A stretch of DNA of 6,787 nt from Gammaproteobacteria bacterium (GCA_027293665.1 JAPUFN010000297.1:1-6787), one strand, 5' to 3'. Numbered from the stretch's first letter, positions 1-6,632 are shown. Notes: generated from the letters alone by a model not told the origin. A program made the numbers and translations.

Positions 1-59
1 GCTCAGCGGCCTATTCCAATAAAGCCAGGGCATTGATCCTGGCAGATAACACGCTCAGC

Positions 60-65
60 GGAGGA
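60..65 (+). promoter_or_regulatory. Ribosome binding site of gltA
   Basis: GGAGGA lies three bases before the ATG at 69. It is a near-perfect anti-16S match, although the spacing is short. It decides between this start and the upstream in-frame TTG at 33, which has no comparable site. Confidence 0.7.
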
Positions 66-68
66 CGC

Positions 69-1361
69 ATGGCAGATAAGCCGGGTAGAACGGCCCAACT
101 TTCCATCGACGGCAAAACTATAGAATTACCTGTGTTAAGCGGTGAACTCGGACCCGACGTCATCGACGTTAGCAATCTGACCGCCGAGGGCTATTTCACC
201 TACGATCCCGGATTCGTCTCCACCGCAGCCTGTGACTCGGAAATCACCTACATCGACGGCGATGCCGGCGTGCTGCTGCACCGCGGCTACCCGATCGAGC
301 AGCTCGCAGAGCATTCCGAATACCTGGAGCTTTGCTACCTTCTGCTCAATGGTGAGCTGCCAAGCGCCAAGGAAAAGGAACGTTTCGACAGCACGATCAA
401 ACATCACACGATGGTGCATGAGCAATTTGCCAATTTCTTTCGCGGATTCCGCCGTGACGCTCACCCGATGGCGATCATGTGCGGCGTTACCGGCGCCCTG
501 TCGGCCTTCTATCACGACTCTCTGGACATCGACAACCTCGAACACCGAGTAGTCACCGCGCATCGGCTGATCGCAAAGATGCCCACGCTTGCCGCGATGA
601 GTTACAAGTACTCGCAGGGTGAACCTTTTATCTATCCGCGAAACGATCTGAGCTATGCAGAGAATTTTCTGCATATGATGTTCGCGACCCCCTGCGAGGA
701 CTACGTGGTCAATCCCGTCATAGCCAAGGCGATGGACCGTATATTCCTGCTGCACGCCGATCACGAGCAAAACGCCTCCACGTCCACCGTTCGCCTGGCC
801 GGATCGACAGGCGCCAACCCGTTTGCCTGCATTGCCGCGGGAATCGCCGCATTGTGGGGGCCTGCACACGGTGGCGCAAACGAGGCTGTGCTCAATATGA
901 TCGACGAAATCGGCGATGAGAAAAACATCGACAAATACGTCAAGAAAGCAAAAGACAAGGACGACCCATTCCGGATCATGGGATTCGGCCACCGGGTGTA
1001 CAAGAACTATGATCCACGCGCGAAGGTCATGCAGAAGACCTGCGCCGAAGTGCTTGCGGAGCTGGGTGTGGAAGACAACCCGACACTGAGGATGGCCCAG
1101 CGGCTGGAGAAGATTGCGCTGGAAGATGAGTATTTCATCGAGAAAAAGCTTTATCCGAACGTCGACTTTTACTCCGGCATCATCCTCAAGGCGATCGGCA
1201 TCCCAACGGAGATGTTCACAGTGATATTCGCAACCGGCCGAACCCCGGGCTGGATCGCCCACTGGAACGAGATGATCAGCGGACCCTACAAAATCGGCCG
1301 GCCGCGACAACTCTACAAGGGCGCGGCGCGGCGCGACTACGTGCCACTCGACAAGCGCTGA
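69..1361 (+). CDS. gltA: Citrate synthase, hexameric type II (GltA)
   Basis: This enzyme condenses oxaloacetate and acetyl-CoA to citrate, the entry step of the TCA cycle, in the cytoplasm. The 430-residue product matches the family length (E. coli GltA is 427). The catalytic residues are all visible: His267 in the GPAHGGANE motif, His308 in GFGHRVYKNYDPRA and Asp366 in YPNVDFYSG. These correspond to E. coli His264, His305 and Asp362. The HADHEQNASTSTVR block is at 229-242, and Arg391 sits in the citrate-binding region near the C terminus. Cys209 (TPCEDY) aligns with E. coli Cys206, a residue linked to NADH inhibition, so allosteric control of the gram-negative type is plausible. I chose the ATG at 69 because GGAGGA lies just upstream (60-65) and the protein then starts like its homologs; a TTG at 33 would add 12 unsupported residues. 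The gene appears monocistronic, ending at its own terminator. Confidence 0.97.
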   Translation: MADKPGRTAQLSIDGKTIELPVLSGELGPDVIDVSNLTAEGYFTYDPGFVSTAACDSEITYIDGDAGVLLHRGYPIEQLAEHSEYLELCYLLLNGELPSAKEKERFDSTIKHHTMVHEQFANFFRGFRRDAHPMAIMCGVTGALSAFYHDSLDIDNLEHRVVTAHRLIAKMPTLAAMSYKYSQGEPFIYPRNDLSYAENFLHMMFATPCEDYVVNPVIAKAMDRIFLLHADHEQNASTSTVRLAGSTGANPFACIAAGIAALWGPAHGGANEAVLNMIDEIGDEKNIDKYVKKAKDKDDPFRIMGFGHRVYKNYDPRAKVMQKTCAEVLAELGVEDNPTLRMAQRLEKIALEDEYFIEKKLYPNVDFYSGIILKAIGIPTEMFTVIFATGRTPGWIAHWNEMISGPYKIGRPRQLYKGAARRDYVPLDKR

Positions 1362-1388
1362 AGCCGTCAGCACCCGGCCGTCAGGCAC

Positions 1389-1415
1389 AAGCCCGGGGCG
1401 AACCGGGCTTTTTTC
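1389..1415 (+). terminator. Intrinsic terminator after gltA
   Basis: A perfect 8-bp stem pairs AAGCCCGG (1389-1396) with CCGGGCTT (1403-1410). The loop is the six bases GGCGAA, and the stem runs into a T tract (1409-1414). It starts 27 bases after the gltA stop codon, so it should separate gltA from the downstream selenium genes. Confidence 0.92.
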
Positions 1416-1515
1416 TGCCTCCCAATCTCCGTTCAGGACAGGACTCCGAACACCATCAGATACGTTAAACTTTTGTCTGGGCGAGCCGTTAAATCTTGCG
1501 GGAATTCTATTTTAA

Positions 1516-2598
1516 ATGAGTAATTTCAATGGATTAGGACTACATCTTGGCAATATTTCTATGTTGTCATCCGCCCAGTCCCGCGCCATCAGCCCGGAGA
1601 ACTTCACCGGTGCGAAGGGCGGCGGTGGTGCGGCAACCGAAGGCACTGGTGCTCAGGCCGCGCGGGATCTGGGTGCAGGCTGGAAGATTTCCCCATCCGT
1701 AAAAATCGAACCGGGTGCGACCTTCGAGTTGGCAGATATTGCCGGTAGCGGTGCCATCCAGCAAATCTGGCTCACCCCGACCGGCAACTGGCGCCAGCAA
1801 ATTCTGCGCGCCTACTGGGATGAACATCAGGCTGCCTCGATTGAGTGTCCGCTGGCAGACTTTTTCGGCATGGGCTGGTGTGAGTACGCGCCGCTGAACT
1901 CACAGGCCATCTGTGTCAATCCTGGCAGCGGCTTCAACAGCTACTGGGAAATGCCGTTTCGCAGCCATGCCAGAATGACGCTGCAAAATCTCAGCGCGGA
2001 AACAGTGACCCTCTACTACCAGATCAACTATGCACTGACCGATGTGGAGGCAGAGCGGGGTTACTTCCACGCCCACTTCCGCCGCGTCAACCCGCTGGCG
2101 TATGGTGACATCCATACACTGCTCGAGACTTCTGGCGAGGGTCACTACGTGGGCACCTACATCGCCTGGGGCTCCAACAACAAAGGCTGGTGGGGCGAAG
2201 GCGAGGCCAAGTTCTACATCGATGAAGACGTGGAATTTCCAACGATCTGCGGTACCGGCACAGAAGACTATTTCTGCGGTTCGTACTGCTTTCTGGCCCG
2301 GGACAAGAAGCTCGGCTATGAGGTTTTCTCCACGCCCTATGCGGGTCTGCATCAGGTCATTACCCCGACGCCAGGTTTCGCAAGCCAGCAGCGATTTGGC
2401 ATGTACCGCTGGCACATTCCCGATCCCGTGCGATTCTCGAGTCGCCTCAAAGTCACCATGCAGGCGCTGGGCTGGCGCAGTGGCCGACGTTACCTGCCGC
2501 TGCAGGATGACATCGCCTCCGTCGCCTACTGGTATCAGCGCGAACCCACCACCGGGTTACCCGCATTGCCCGACGCGGACGGCCTCGAGGTCATCTGA
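1516..2598 (+). CDS. DUF2961 / glycoside hydrolase family 172 protein, co-operonic with selA
   Basis: This 360-residue protein has the hallmarks of DUF2961, now CAZy family GH172, whose characterised members act on alpha-D-fructofuranosides, difructose anhydrides or D-arabinofuranosides. The N terminus has the family opening (SRAISPENFTGAKGGGG, about 22-38). The core block WWGEGEAKFYIDED (225-238) is followed by GTGTEDYF (246-253). Glu228 and Glu250 fall where the two catalytic glutamates of the family are expected, so it is probably an active enzyme; its substrate cannot be read from sequence. The family fold is a double jelly roll that assembles into oligomers. I see no signal peptide or membrane segment, so it is probably cytoplasmic. 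The start at 1516 keeps the family N terminus although its ribosome site is weak. The stop TGA shares one base with the selA ATG, so translation is probably coupled. A role in selenium metabolism is not known, and the neighbourhood is odd. Confidence 0.88.
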   Translation: MSNFNGLGLHLGNISMLSSAQSRAISPENFTGAKGGGGAATEGTGAQAARDLGAGWKISPSVKIEPGATFELADIAGSGAIQQIWLTPTGNWRQQILRAYWDEHQAASIECPLADFFGMGWCEYAPLNSQAICVNPGSGFNSYWEMPFRSHARMTLQNLSAETVTLYYQINYALTDVEAERGYFHAHFRRVNPLAYGDIHTLLETSGEGHYVGTYIAWGSNNKGWWGEGEAKFYIDEDVEFPTICGTGTEDYFCGSYCFLARDKKLGYEVFSTPYAGLHQVITPTPGFASQQRFGMYRWHIPDPVRFSSRLKVTMQALGWRSGRRYLPLQDDIASVAYWYQREPTTGLPALPDADGLEVI

Positions 2599-3965
2599 TG
2601 GCGGATTTTCGCGACCTGCCCGGCATTGACCGATTGTTGCAATCGCCCGCACTCAAGGCGCTGACAAAGATCCATGGCACGGAACTCGTTAAACGGGAAC
2701 TGCGCGCTCTGCAGGACGCCTGGCGCTCCAGCGGCAACCTGCCAGACTGGGTGGGTGACGAGCAAGCCTACGCGCAATCGGTCGGTTCGCGCCTCGCCGG
2801 TCAGGGCTACCAGCAGGTATTCAATCTCACCGGCACCATCCTTCACACGAACCTTGGCCGCGCTCTACTGAGCGAAACCACGCTCAATGAGATCGTGTCG
2901 CTGGTGACGCGCCCGATGAATCTCGAATTCGACCTGACTACGGGCAAACGTGGCGATCGCGACAAGGTAGTCGAAGAACGGCTGAAACTGCTCACGGGTG
3001 CCGAAGCGGCCACGGTCGTAAACAATGGTGCTGCCGCTCTCATGCTGGTCCTGAACACCTTGGCTCTGAGCGCTGAGGTCGCTGTCTCGCGGGGTGAACT
3101 CATCGAAATCGGTGGCAGTTTCCGGCTCCCGGACATCATGCATCGATCGGGCTGTCAGCTGCGGGAAGTCGGCACTACCAATCGTACTCATCTGCAGGAC
3201 TATCAGGCCGCAATCGGTGCAATGACCCGTTTGTTATTGAAAGTCCATCCGAGCAATTACCACATCAGTGGTTTTACCAGTGACGTGGGGGTCCGGGAGT
3301 TGGCGGAACTGGCGCATGCGAACGACCTGCCGCTGTGCGTAGACCTCGGCAGCGGAACGCTCATCGATCTCACAAAATGGGGTTTGCCCCACGAACCGAC
3401 CCCGCAGGAAATTCTCGCTCAAGGTGCCGATCTGGTTACGTTCAGCGGTGACAAACTGCTCGGCGCCGTGCAGGCAGGCATCATCGTTGGCAAGACTGAA
3501 TTCATCGAGCAACTCAAGCACAATCCGATGAAACGTGCTTTGCGTCCCGACAAGCTCACTCTGGCTTACCTCGATCGGACGCTGGCGCACTATGAAAACC
3601 CGGATGACCTCGCACAGAAGATCCCGTTGCTGAAGACGCTGACCACACCACTGGCAAAACTCGAAGCGCGCGCAGAAGAAGTCAGAAGTCTTCTGCAGAA
3701 CGTCTTACCGGGGTTTGCCGTTGAGATCACCGCCGCACGCGCTCAGATCGGCAGCGGTTCACTGCCGGATCAGACGATCGATAGCTGCGCGGTCACATTG
3801 AGCCATGAAAATGACGCTGAAGTGCGTAATCTCGCAGAACGCCTGCGCGGATTGCCGATTCCGGTGATCGGGCGCATCCAGCAGGATCGGCTGTGGCTGG
3901 ACATGCGTGGTGCGGACCTCACCGCCGAACTGACAGCGAATCTCAGCAAACTCGCACAGCCGTGA
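2598..3965 (+). CDS. selA: L-seryl-tRNA(Sec) selenium transferase (SelA)
   Basis: SelA is a PLP-dependent enzyme that converts Ser-tRNA(Sec) to Sec-tRNA(Sec) using selenophosphate. The family forms a large homodecameric ring. The 455 residues match the usual length (E. coli 463). The N-terminal domain (about 1-70) corresponds to the part that binds the tRNA-Sec D arm. The conserved blocks NLTGTILHTNLGRALL (76-91), EFDLTTGKRGDR (110-121), VNNGAAA (141-147) and VDLGSGTLID (248-257) follow. Lys286 in TFSGDKLLGAVQAG is the PLP Schiff-base lysine, equivalent to E. coli Lys295. The ATG at 2598 overlaps the upstream TGA in the form TGATG, and GAGG at 2587-2590 gives a suitable ribosome site. The stop overlaps the selB start by four bases. 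All key residues are present and nothing suggests inactivation. Confidence 0.97.
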   Translation: MADFRDLPGIDRLLQSPALKALTKIHGTELVKRELRALQDAWRSSGNLPDWVGDEQAYAQSVGSRLAGQGYQQVFNLTGTILHTNLGRALLSETTLNEIVSLVTRPMNLEFDLTTGKRGDRDKVVEERLKLLTGAEAATVVNNGAAALMLVLNTLALSAEVAVSRGELIEIGGSFRLPDIMHRSGCQLREVGTTNRTHLQDYQAAIGAMTRLLLKVHPSNYHISGFTSDVGVRELAELAHANDLPLCVDLGSGTLIDLTKWGLPHEPTPQEILAQGADLVTFSGDKLLGAVQAGIIVGKTEFIEQLKHNPMKRALRPDKLTLAYLDRTLAHYENPDDLAQKIPLLKTLTTPLAKLEARAEEVRSLLQNVLPGFAVEITAARAQIGSGSLPDQTIDSCAVTLSHENDAEVRNLAERLRGLPIPVIGRIQQDRLWLDMRGADLTAELTANLSKLAQP

Positions 3966-5848
3966 TCATCACCCTGGCCGGCCACGTGGATCACGGTAAA
4001 ACCAGTCTGGTGCATGCACTGACTGGCGAAGACACCGATCGCCTGGCTGAAGAGAAACGCCGCGGCCTGACAATCGATCTCGGCTTCGCCTACCTCAAAA
4101 CCGATGAACTGACGCTGGGATTTGTTGACGTGCCAGGACATCACAAGTTCATCCATAACATGGTCGCGGGTGTGGCCGCACTGCAACATGCGCTACTCGT
4201 CATCGCCGCGGATGACGGTCCTATGCCGCAGAGCCGTGAACACCTGCAGATACTGGAACTACTTGGAATCCACCACGGTGTCGTCGCATTGACCAAGTGC
4301 GACCGAACATCACAAGAACGCCAGGAAGCAGCCACACAGGAAATTCGTCAACTGACTGCGAACACGTTTCTCGCAGATGCACCGATCATCGCAACTTCGA
4401 CAGCAACGGGGCTTGGCATCGACGATCTCAAGTCGAGCCTCCTCCAGGCGGCGATCGAGCATGCCACGACAAAGGCGACAACGACTACTTCAACGTCCGC
4501 CACGGCGTTGTTTCGCCTGGCCATCGATCGGGCTTTTACGATCAAAGGCGCGGGAGTGGTCGTGACCGGAACCGTGCAGGCGGGGACGCTCACGGTGGAT
4601 GAGTCTCTGCATCTCTTTCCCACCGGCCAGACGGTCCGGGTAAAAGGTGTGCGGGTACAGAACCAGGACTCGACAACAGCTACGCTCGGTGATCGATGCG
4701 CACTCAATCTCGCTGGCGCTGCGATCGAGCAACTTGCGCGCGGCCAATGGTTGACCACCTCCAGCGATCCGGGAAGCAATCAATTTTCGCTGCAACTCGA
4801 GGTGCTGGCCGACTTCCCAAGGCAGATCCGGCACTGGCTTCCAGTCCACGTGTATCACGCAACGTCTCACACCACCGGCAGACTCGCTTTGTTGAGTGAG
4901 GCGCGGCTTGATGCTGGCGCTGAGGAACTCGTAGAGCTCATAACCGACTCACCACTTTTAGTGAAACGCGGTGACAGAATCATCCTGCGCGACCAGAGTC
5001 TTGATCGCACACTCGGTGGCGGCGCGATAGTCACCACGCAAACTTTGCCCGGCAGGCGGCGTGCGCCGCAGCGACTGCAACGAATCAATGCCGATCGGGT
5101 TGCTGATGCAGCTGATGCGTTCATCAGGCACCTGCGCCTTGGCAGTGTAGATCTTGACGCGTTTGCTGCGAATTGGAGTCGCGACGAAGAAGCCGTTCGT
5201 GAACTTGTCGAAACAAATGACTGCATGGTCATTGACGGCTTCGCTCTGGAGATCGCGCAGTGGCAACAGTGGTCGCAGGAGCTTGTTGCCGAGGTAACCG
5301 ACAGGCATCGTACGGATCCGACTTTACAGGGATTGAAAGTGAGCGATCTCGCAATCAGCATTCCAGACGGCTTTCTGCCGCTTGCACTGACTGAGCTCGT
5401 CAGAACGGAAAAGCTCGTGCAGCGAGCCGGCCGCTACATGCCAGCCGCCCATGAAGTAGACCTGAGCCCCGCCGAGGCAGAACTGCTCGCGCGGATTCGC
5501 TCACACCTGGAGCAGGCACAACCACCCAGCCTCGGCGACCTGAGCAAACTACTGCGAATGCCGATTCCACAACTCGCGAAAAGCCTGCAGCAACTCGTCA
5601 GTAAAAAACAACTCGTGCGCATCAGTGACAATCGCTACTACCTGCCCGGCTATGTCGAACTACTCGCGCAACTGGCGCTCACATTGAGCGAGCAGGCGCC
5701 GTTTACGGTCAGACAGTACAGAGACGCCGCTGAGATCGGCCGCAATGTAGCAATCGATATGCTCGAATTCTTTGATGCACGGGGATTCACCCGGCGCACG
5801 GGTGACACCCGAATGGTCACGGGAGATTTCAGCCGAATCAGCCTCTGA
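3962..5848 (+). CDS. selB: Selenocysteine-specific translation elongation factor (SelB)
   Basis: SelB is a GTPase that carries Sec-tRNA(Sec) to the ribosome and binds the SECIS hairpin of selenoprotein mRNAs. The start is the GTG at 3962, inside GTGA, so it overlaps the selA stop by four bases and the protein begins (M)IITLAGHVDHGKTSL like E. coli SelB. This gives 628 residues (E. coli 614). An upstream in-frame GTG at 3893 would add 23 residues unlike the family. The G motifs are GHVDHGKT (7-14), the RGLTIDLGF switch I region (34-42), DVPGH (56-60) and TKCD (111-114). EF-Tu-like beta-barrel domains follow (about 180-360), with the KGAGVVVTGTV block at 195-205. The C-terminal part (about 370-628) is the tandem winged-helix region that binds SECIS, ending with a conserved-looking EFFDARGFTRR segment (602-612). 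No Shine-Dalgarno site is evident, which fits translational coupling to selA. Confidence 0.97.
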   Translation: MIITLAGHVDHGKTSLVHALTGEDTDRLAEEKRRGLTIDLGFAYLKTDELTLGFVDVPGHHKFIHNMVAGVAALQHALLVIAADDGPMPQSREHLQILELLGIHHGVVALTKCDRTSQERQEAATQEIRQLTANTFLADAPIIATSTATGLGIDDLKSSLLQAAIEHATTKATTTTSTSATALFRLAIDRAFTIKGAGVVVTGTVQAGTLTVDESLHLFPTGQTVRVKGVRVQNQDSTTATLGDRCALNLAGAAIEQLARGQWLTTSSDPGSNQFSLQLEVLADFPRQIRHWLPVHVYHATSHTTGRLALLSEARLDAGAEELVELITDSPLLVKRGDRIILRDQSLDRTLGGGAIVTTQTLPGRRRAPQRLQRINADRVADAADAFIRHLRLGSVDLDAFAANWSRDEEAVRELVETNDCMVIDGFALEIAQWQQWSQELVAEVTDRHRTDPTLQGLKVSDLAISIPDGFLPLALTELVRTEKLVQRAGRYMPAAHEVDLSPAEAELLARIRSHLEQAQPPSLGDLSKLLRMPIPQLAKSLQQLVSKKQLVRISDNRYYLPGYVELLAQLALTLSEQAPFTVRQYRDAAEIGRNVAIDMLEFFDARGFTRRTGDTRMVTGDFSRISL

Positions 5849-5864
5849 TGCTAGACTGACTTGA

Positions 5865-5957
5865 GGAAGAGCATCGTCCCCGGTGGGGCGCGCGGCCTTC
5901 AAAGCCGTTGAGGTGCGATGACGTGCTTGGTGGGTTCGACTCCTACCTCTTCCGCCA
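5865..5957 (+). tRNA. selC: tRNA-Sec, anticodon TCA (selC), CCA encoded
   Basis: This is the selenocysteine tRNA that reads UGA. The acceptor strands GGAAGAG (5865-5871) and CTCTTCC (5947-5953) pair fully, followed by discriminator G5954 and CCA (5955-5957). The D arm has the extended 6-bp stem typical of bacterial tRNA-Sec (5875-5880 with 5885-5890, loop CGGT). The anticodon stem is 5892-5896 with 5904-5908, including one G-T pair, and the loop CTTCAAA carries TCA at 5899-5901. A long variable arm pairs 5911-5917 with 5922-5928. The T arm is 5930-5934 with 5942-5946, around TTCGACT. It starts 16 bases after the selB stop, so it is probably part of the selAB transcript. The 3' half is one base shorter than in E. 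coli, leaving C5872 without a partner, so the fold looks 7/5 and not 8/5. Confidence 0.96.
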
Positions 5958-6000
5958 GACAGGTATATTTTCAGTGGTTCGTAAGCTGATTAGTAAGAAT

Positions 6001-6023
6001 AACCCACCAATTAACCTACCAAT
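6001..6023. repeat. Tandem 11-bp imperfect direct repeat downstream of selC
   Basis: AACCCACCAAT (6001-6011) and AACCTACCAAT (6013-6023) differ at one base and are separated by a single T. They lie 44 bases after the CCA end of selC in an AT-richer stretch. Closely spaced short repeats beside a tRNA 3' end can be arm-type binding sites of tyrosine integrases; that role is only inferred here, and no integrase gene is in the window. Confidence 0.55.
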
Positions 6024-6042
6024 GTGAAAATGATGCACCACT

Positions 6043-6288
6043 CTATGGGTGAGGCGATAGTTTCCCTTCGTAGTAATACTCAGTTTTACCAACTCTAAAA
6101 CCGCGGATGATTTCACGGCATTCATATCCGCTGAACCTGCCGTTGGTGGCTTCTTCCCTACAGACATCCATTGAAACAAATCTCTGGTTAGGACCGGCGC
6201 TCAAGTAGTACGAATTCCCCTCTGCCCAACATCCCGAGAGAAACGGAATAATCGCAAGCAATGATCGGCCCATCGCCTGATGATACAT
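6043..6288 (-). CDS. Possible small lipoprotein, hypothetical
   Basis: This short reading frame gives 81 residues from the ATG at 6288, or 76 from the ATG at 6273. From the second start it begins MGRSLLAIIPFLSGCWAEG. That is a charged residue, a short hydrophobic run and an LSGC lipobox, as expected for export and lipid attachment at the cysteine. The mature part of about 60 residues is polar, with two further cysteines (in DVCREE and YECREI) and a Tyr-rich stretch (GKTEYYYEG). I do not recognise a family. A longer open frame reaches a TTG at 6405, but its added residues would put the signal segment in the middle of the protein, so an internal start is more likely. The ribosome site is weak for either ATG. 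No partner gene is adjacent. The signal-like N terminus is the main support. Confidence 0.42.
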   Translation of the reverse strand: MYHQAMGRSLLAIIPFLSGCWAEGNSYYLSAGPNQRFVSMDVCREEATNGRFSGYECREIIRGFRVGKTEYYYEGKLSPHP

Positions 6289-6476
6289 ACAACCACCGCC
6301 AGCAGGTGCTATCCGTTCTCGATATGACGACCGAGTGTCAGACCGGACAAGGCGAAGATGAAGCCATGGGCTATCACCTGATCCTTTCGACTGTACGTAG
6401 CGCAATCAACTACGAGCTGGAGCATCGGCCTACGAAAATCCAGGACAATGTCTCAAAGATACCAGGACCAGACTAA
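6261..6476 (+). CDS. Doubtful short ORF, hypothetical
   Basis: This plus-strand frame of 71 residues has an ATG at 6261 and a second possible ATG at 6324 (50 residues). The product is hydrophilic with no motif I recognise, no signal peptide and no membrane segment. Neither start has a convincing ribosome site. Its 5' end overlaps the start region of the minus-strand lipoprotein candidate by 13 to 28 bases, depending on that gene's start, in a divergent arrangement. In its favour, codon third positions are moderately GC-rich and a plus-strand terminator lies about 60 bases beyond its stop. It could equally be chance open frame in a non-coding stretch. Confidence 0.2.
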   Translation: MIGPSPDDTYNHRQQVLSVLDMTTECQTGQGEDEAMGYHLILSTVRSAINYELEHRPTKIQDNVSKIPGPD

Positions 6477-6531
6477 AGGAGAATAGACACGCTGCACTTG
6501 CCGTGCTGCTGGATACAGCCAAAAAGTGTAA

Positions 6532-6558
6532 GTCCCTCTTCGGAGGGCTTTTTCTTTT
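6532..6558 (+). terminator. Intrinsic terminator with UUCG tetraloop, rightward
   Basis: CCCTC (6534-6538) pairs with GAGGG (6543-6547) around TTCG, the very stable C(UUCG)G tetraloop. G6532 can add a pair to C6548 if T6533 bulges. A T-rich tract follows (6549-6558). It would stop plus-strand transcription, either from the selC unit or from a local transcript. Confidence 0.82.
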
Positions 6559-6564
6559 ACCGAC

Positions 6565-6590
6565 AAAAAACCCGCTACAAGAGCGGGTTT
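6565..6590 (-). terminator. Intrinsic terminator, leftward, for the right-hand gene
   Basis: AAACCCGCT (6568-6576) pairs perfectly with AGCGGGTTT (6582-6590) over 9 bp with a 5-base loop. The A run at 6565-6570 becomes a U run when read on the minus strand, so it acts leftward. It lies 42 bases past the stop codon of the minus-strand gene entering from the right. Confidence 0.88.
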
Positions 6591-6632
6591 CTCACCTCCG
6601 AATCAAGCGACGCGTTTACGCCGCATAAAGAG

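Larger units (their letters stand above)
5958..6632. other. Gene-poor, AT-richer stretch between selC and the right-hand gene
   Basis: About 675 bases separate selC from the next supported coding end. The stretch holds the 11-bp direct repeat, two low-confidence short ORFs on opposite strands, and two terminators near its right end. No clear selC terminator is seen directly after the tRNA. An AAGGAGA ribosome-site-like string (6476-6482) has no ATG, GTG or TTG at usable spacing. I found no selD, SECIS-bearing selenoprotein gene or integrase here. Confidence 0.6.

Noticed and set aside
33..68. TTG start extending gltA by 12 residues
   Set aside because: The ATG at 69 has a strong GGAGGA site and gives the family length.
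135..1388. Long 417-codon open frame antisense to gltA
   Set aside because: It mirrors a strongly conserved citrate synthase, runs through the gltA terminator and shows no recognisable domain. It is a codon-usage shadow.
1416..1515. Sigma-70 promoter for the GH172-sel operon
   Set aside because: The gap must hold a promoter if the terminator works, but no -35/-10 pair with good spacing stands out. Candidates such as TTGTCT at 1473 lack a matching -10 at 16-18 bases.
3893..3961. Upstream GTG start for selB adding 23 residues
   Set aside because: The added residues lie inside the selA coding end and do not resemble SelB N termini. The GTG at 3962 places the conserved AGHVDHGKT motif at its normal distance from the start.
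5935..6400. Second copy of the selC 3' end as an attR site inside the window
   Set aside because: The only match downstream is a 7-base TTCGACT near 6387, too short to be meaningful.
6289..6405. N-terminal extension of the lipoprotein candidate to a TTG at 6405
   Set aside because: It would bury the signal sequence and lipobox some 45 residues into the protein, and no ribosome site supports it.
5958..6632. A selenoprotein gene or SECIS element next to selC
   Set aside because: I found no frame in which an in-frame TGA joins two convincing coding parts and no SECIS-like hairpin beside a TGA.
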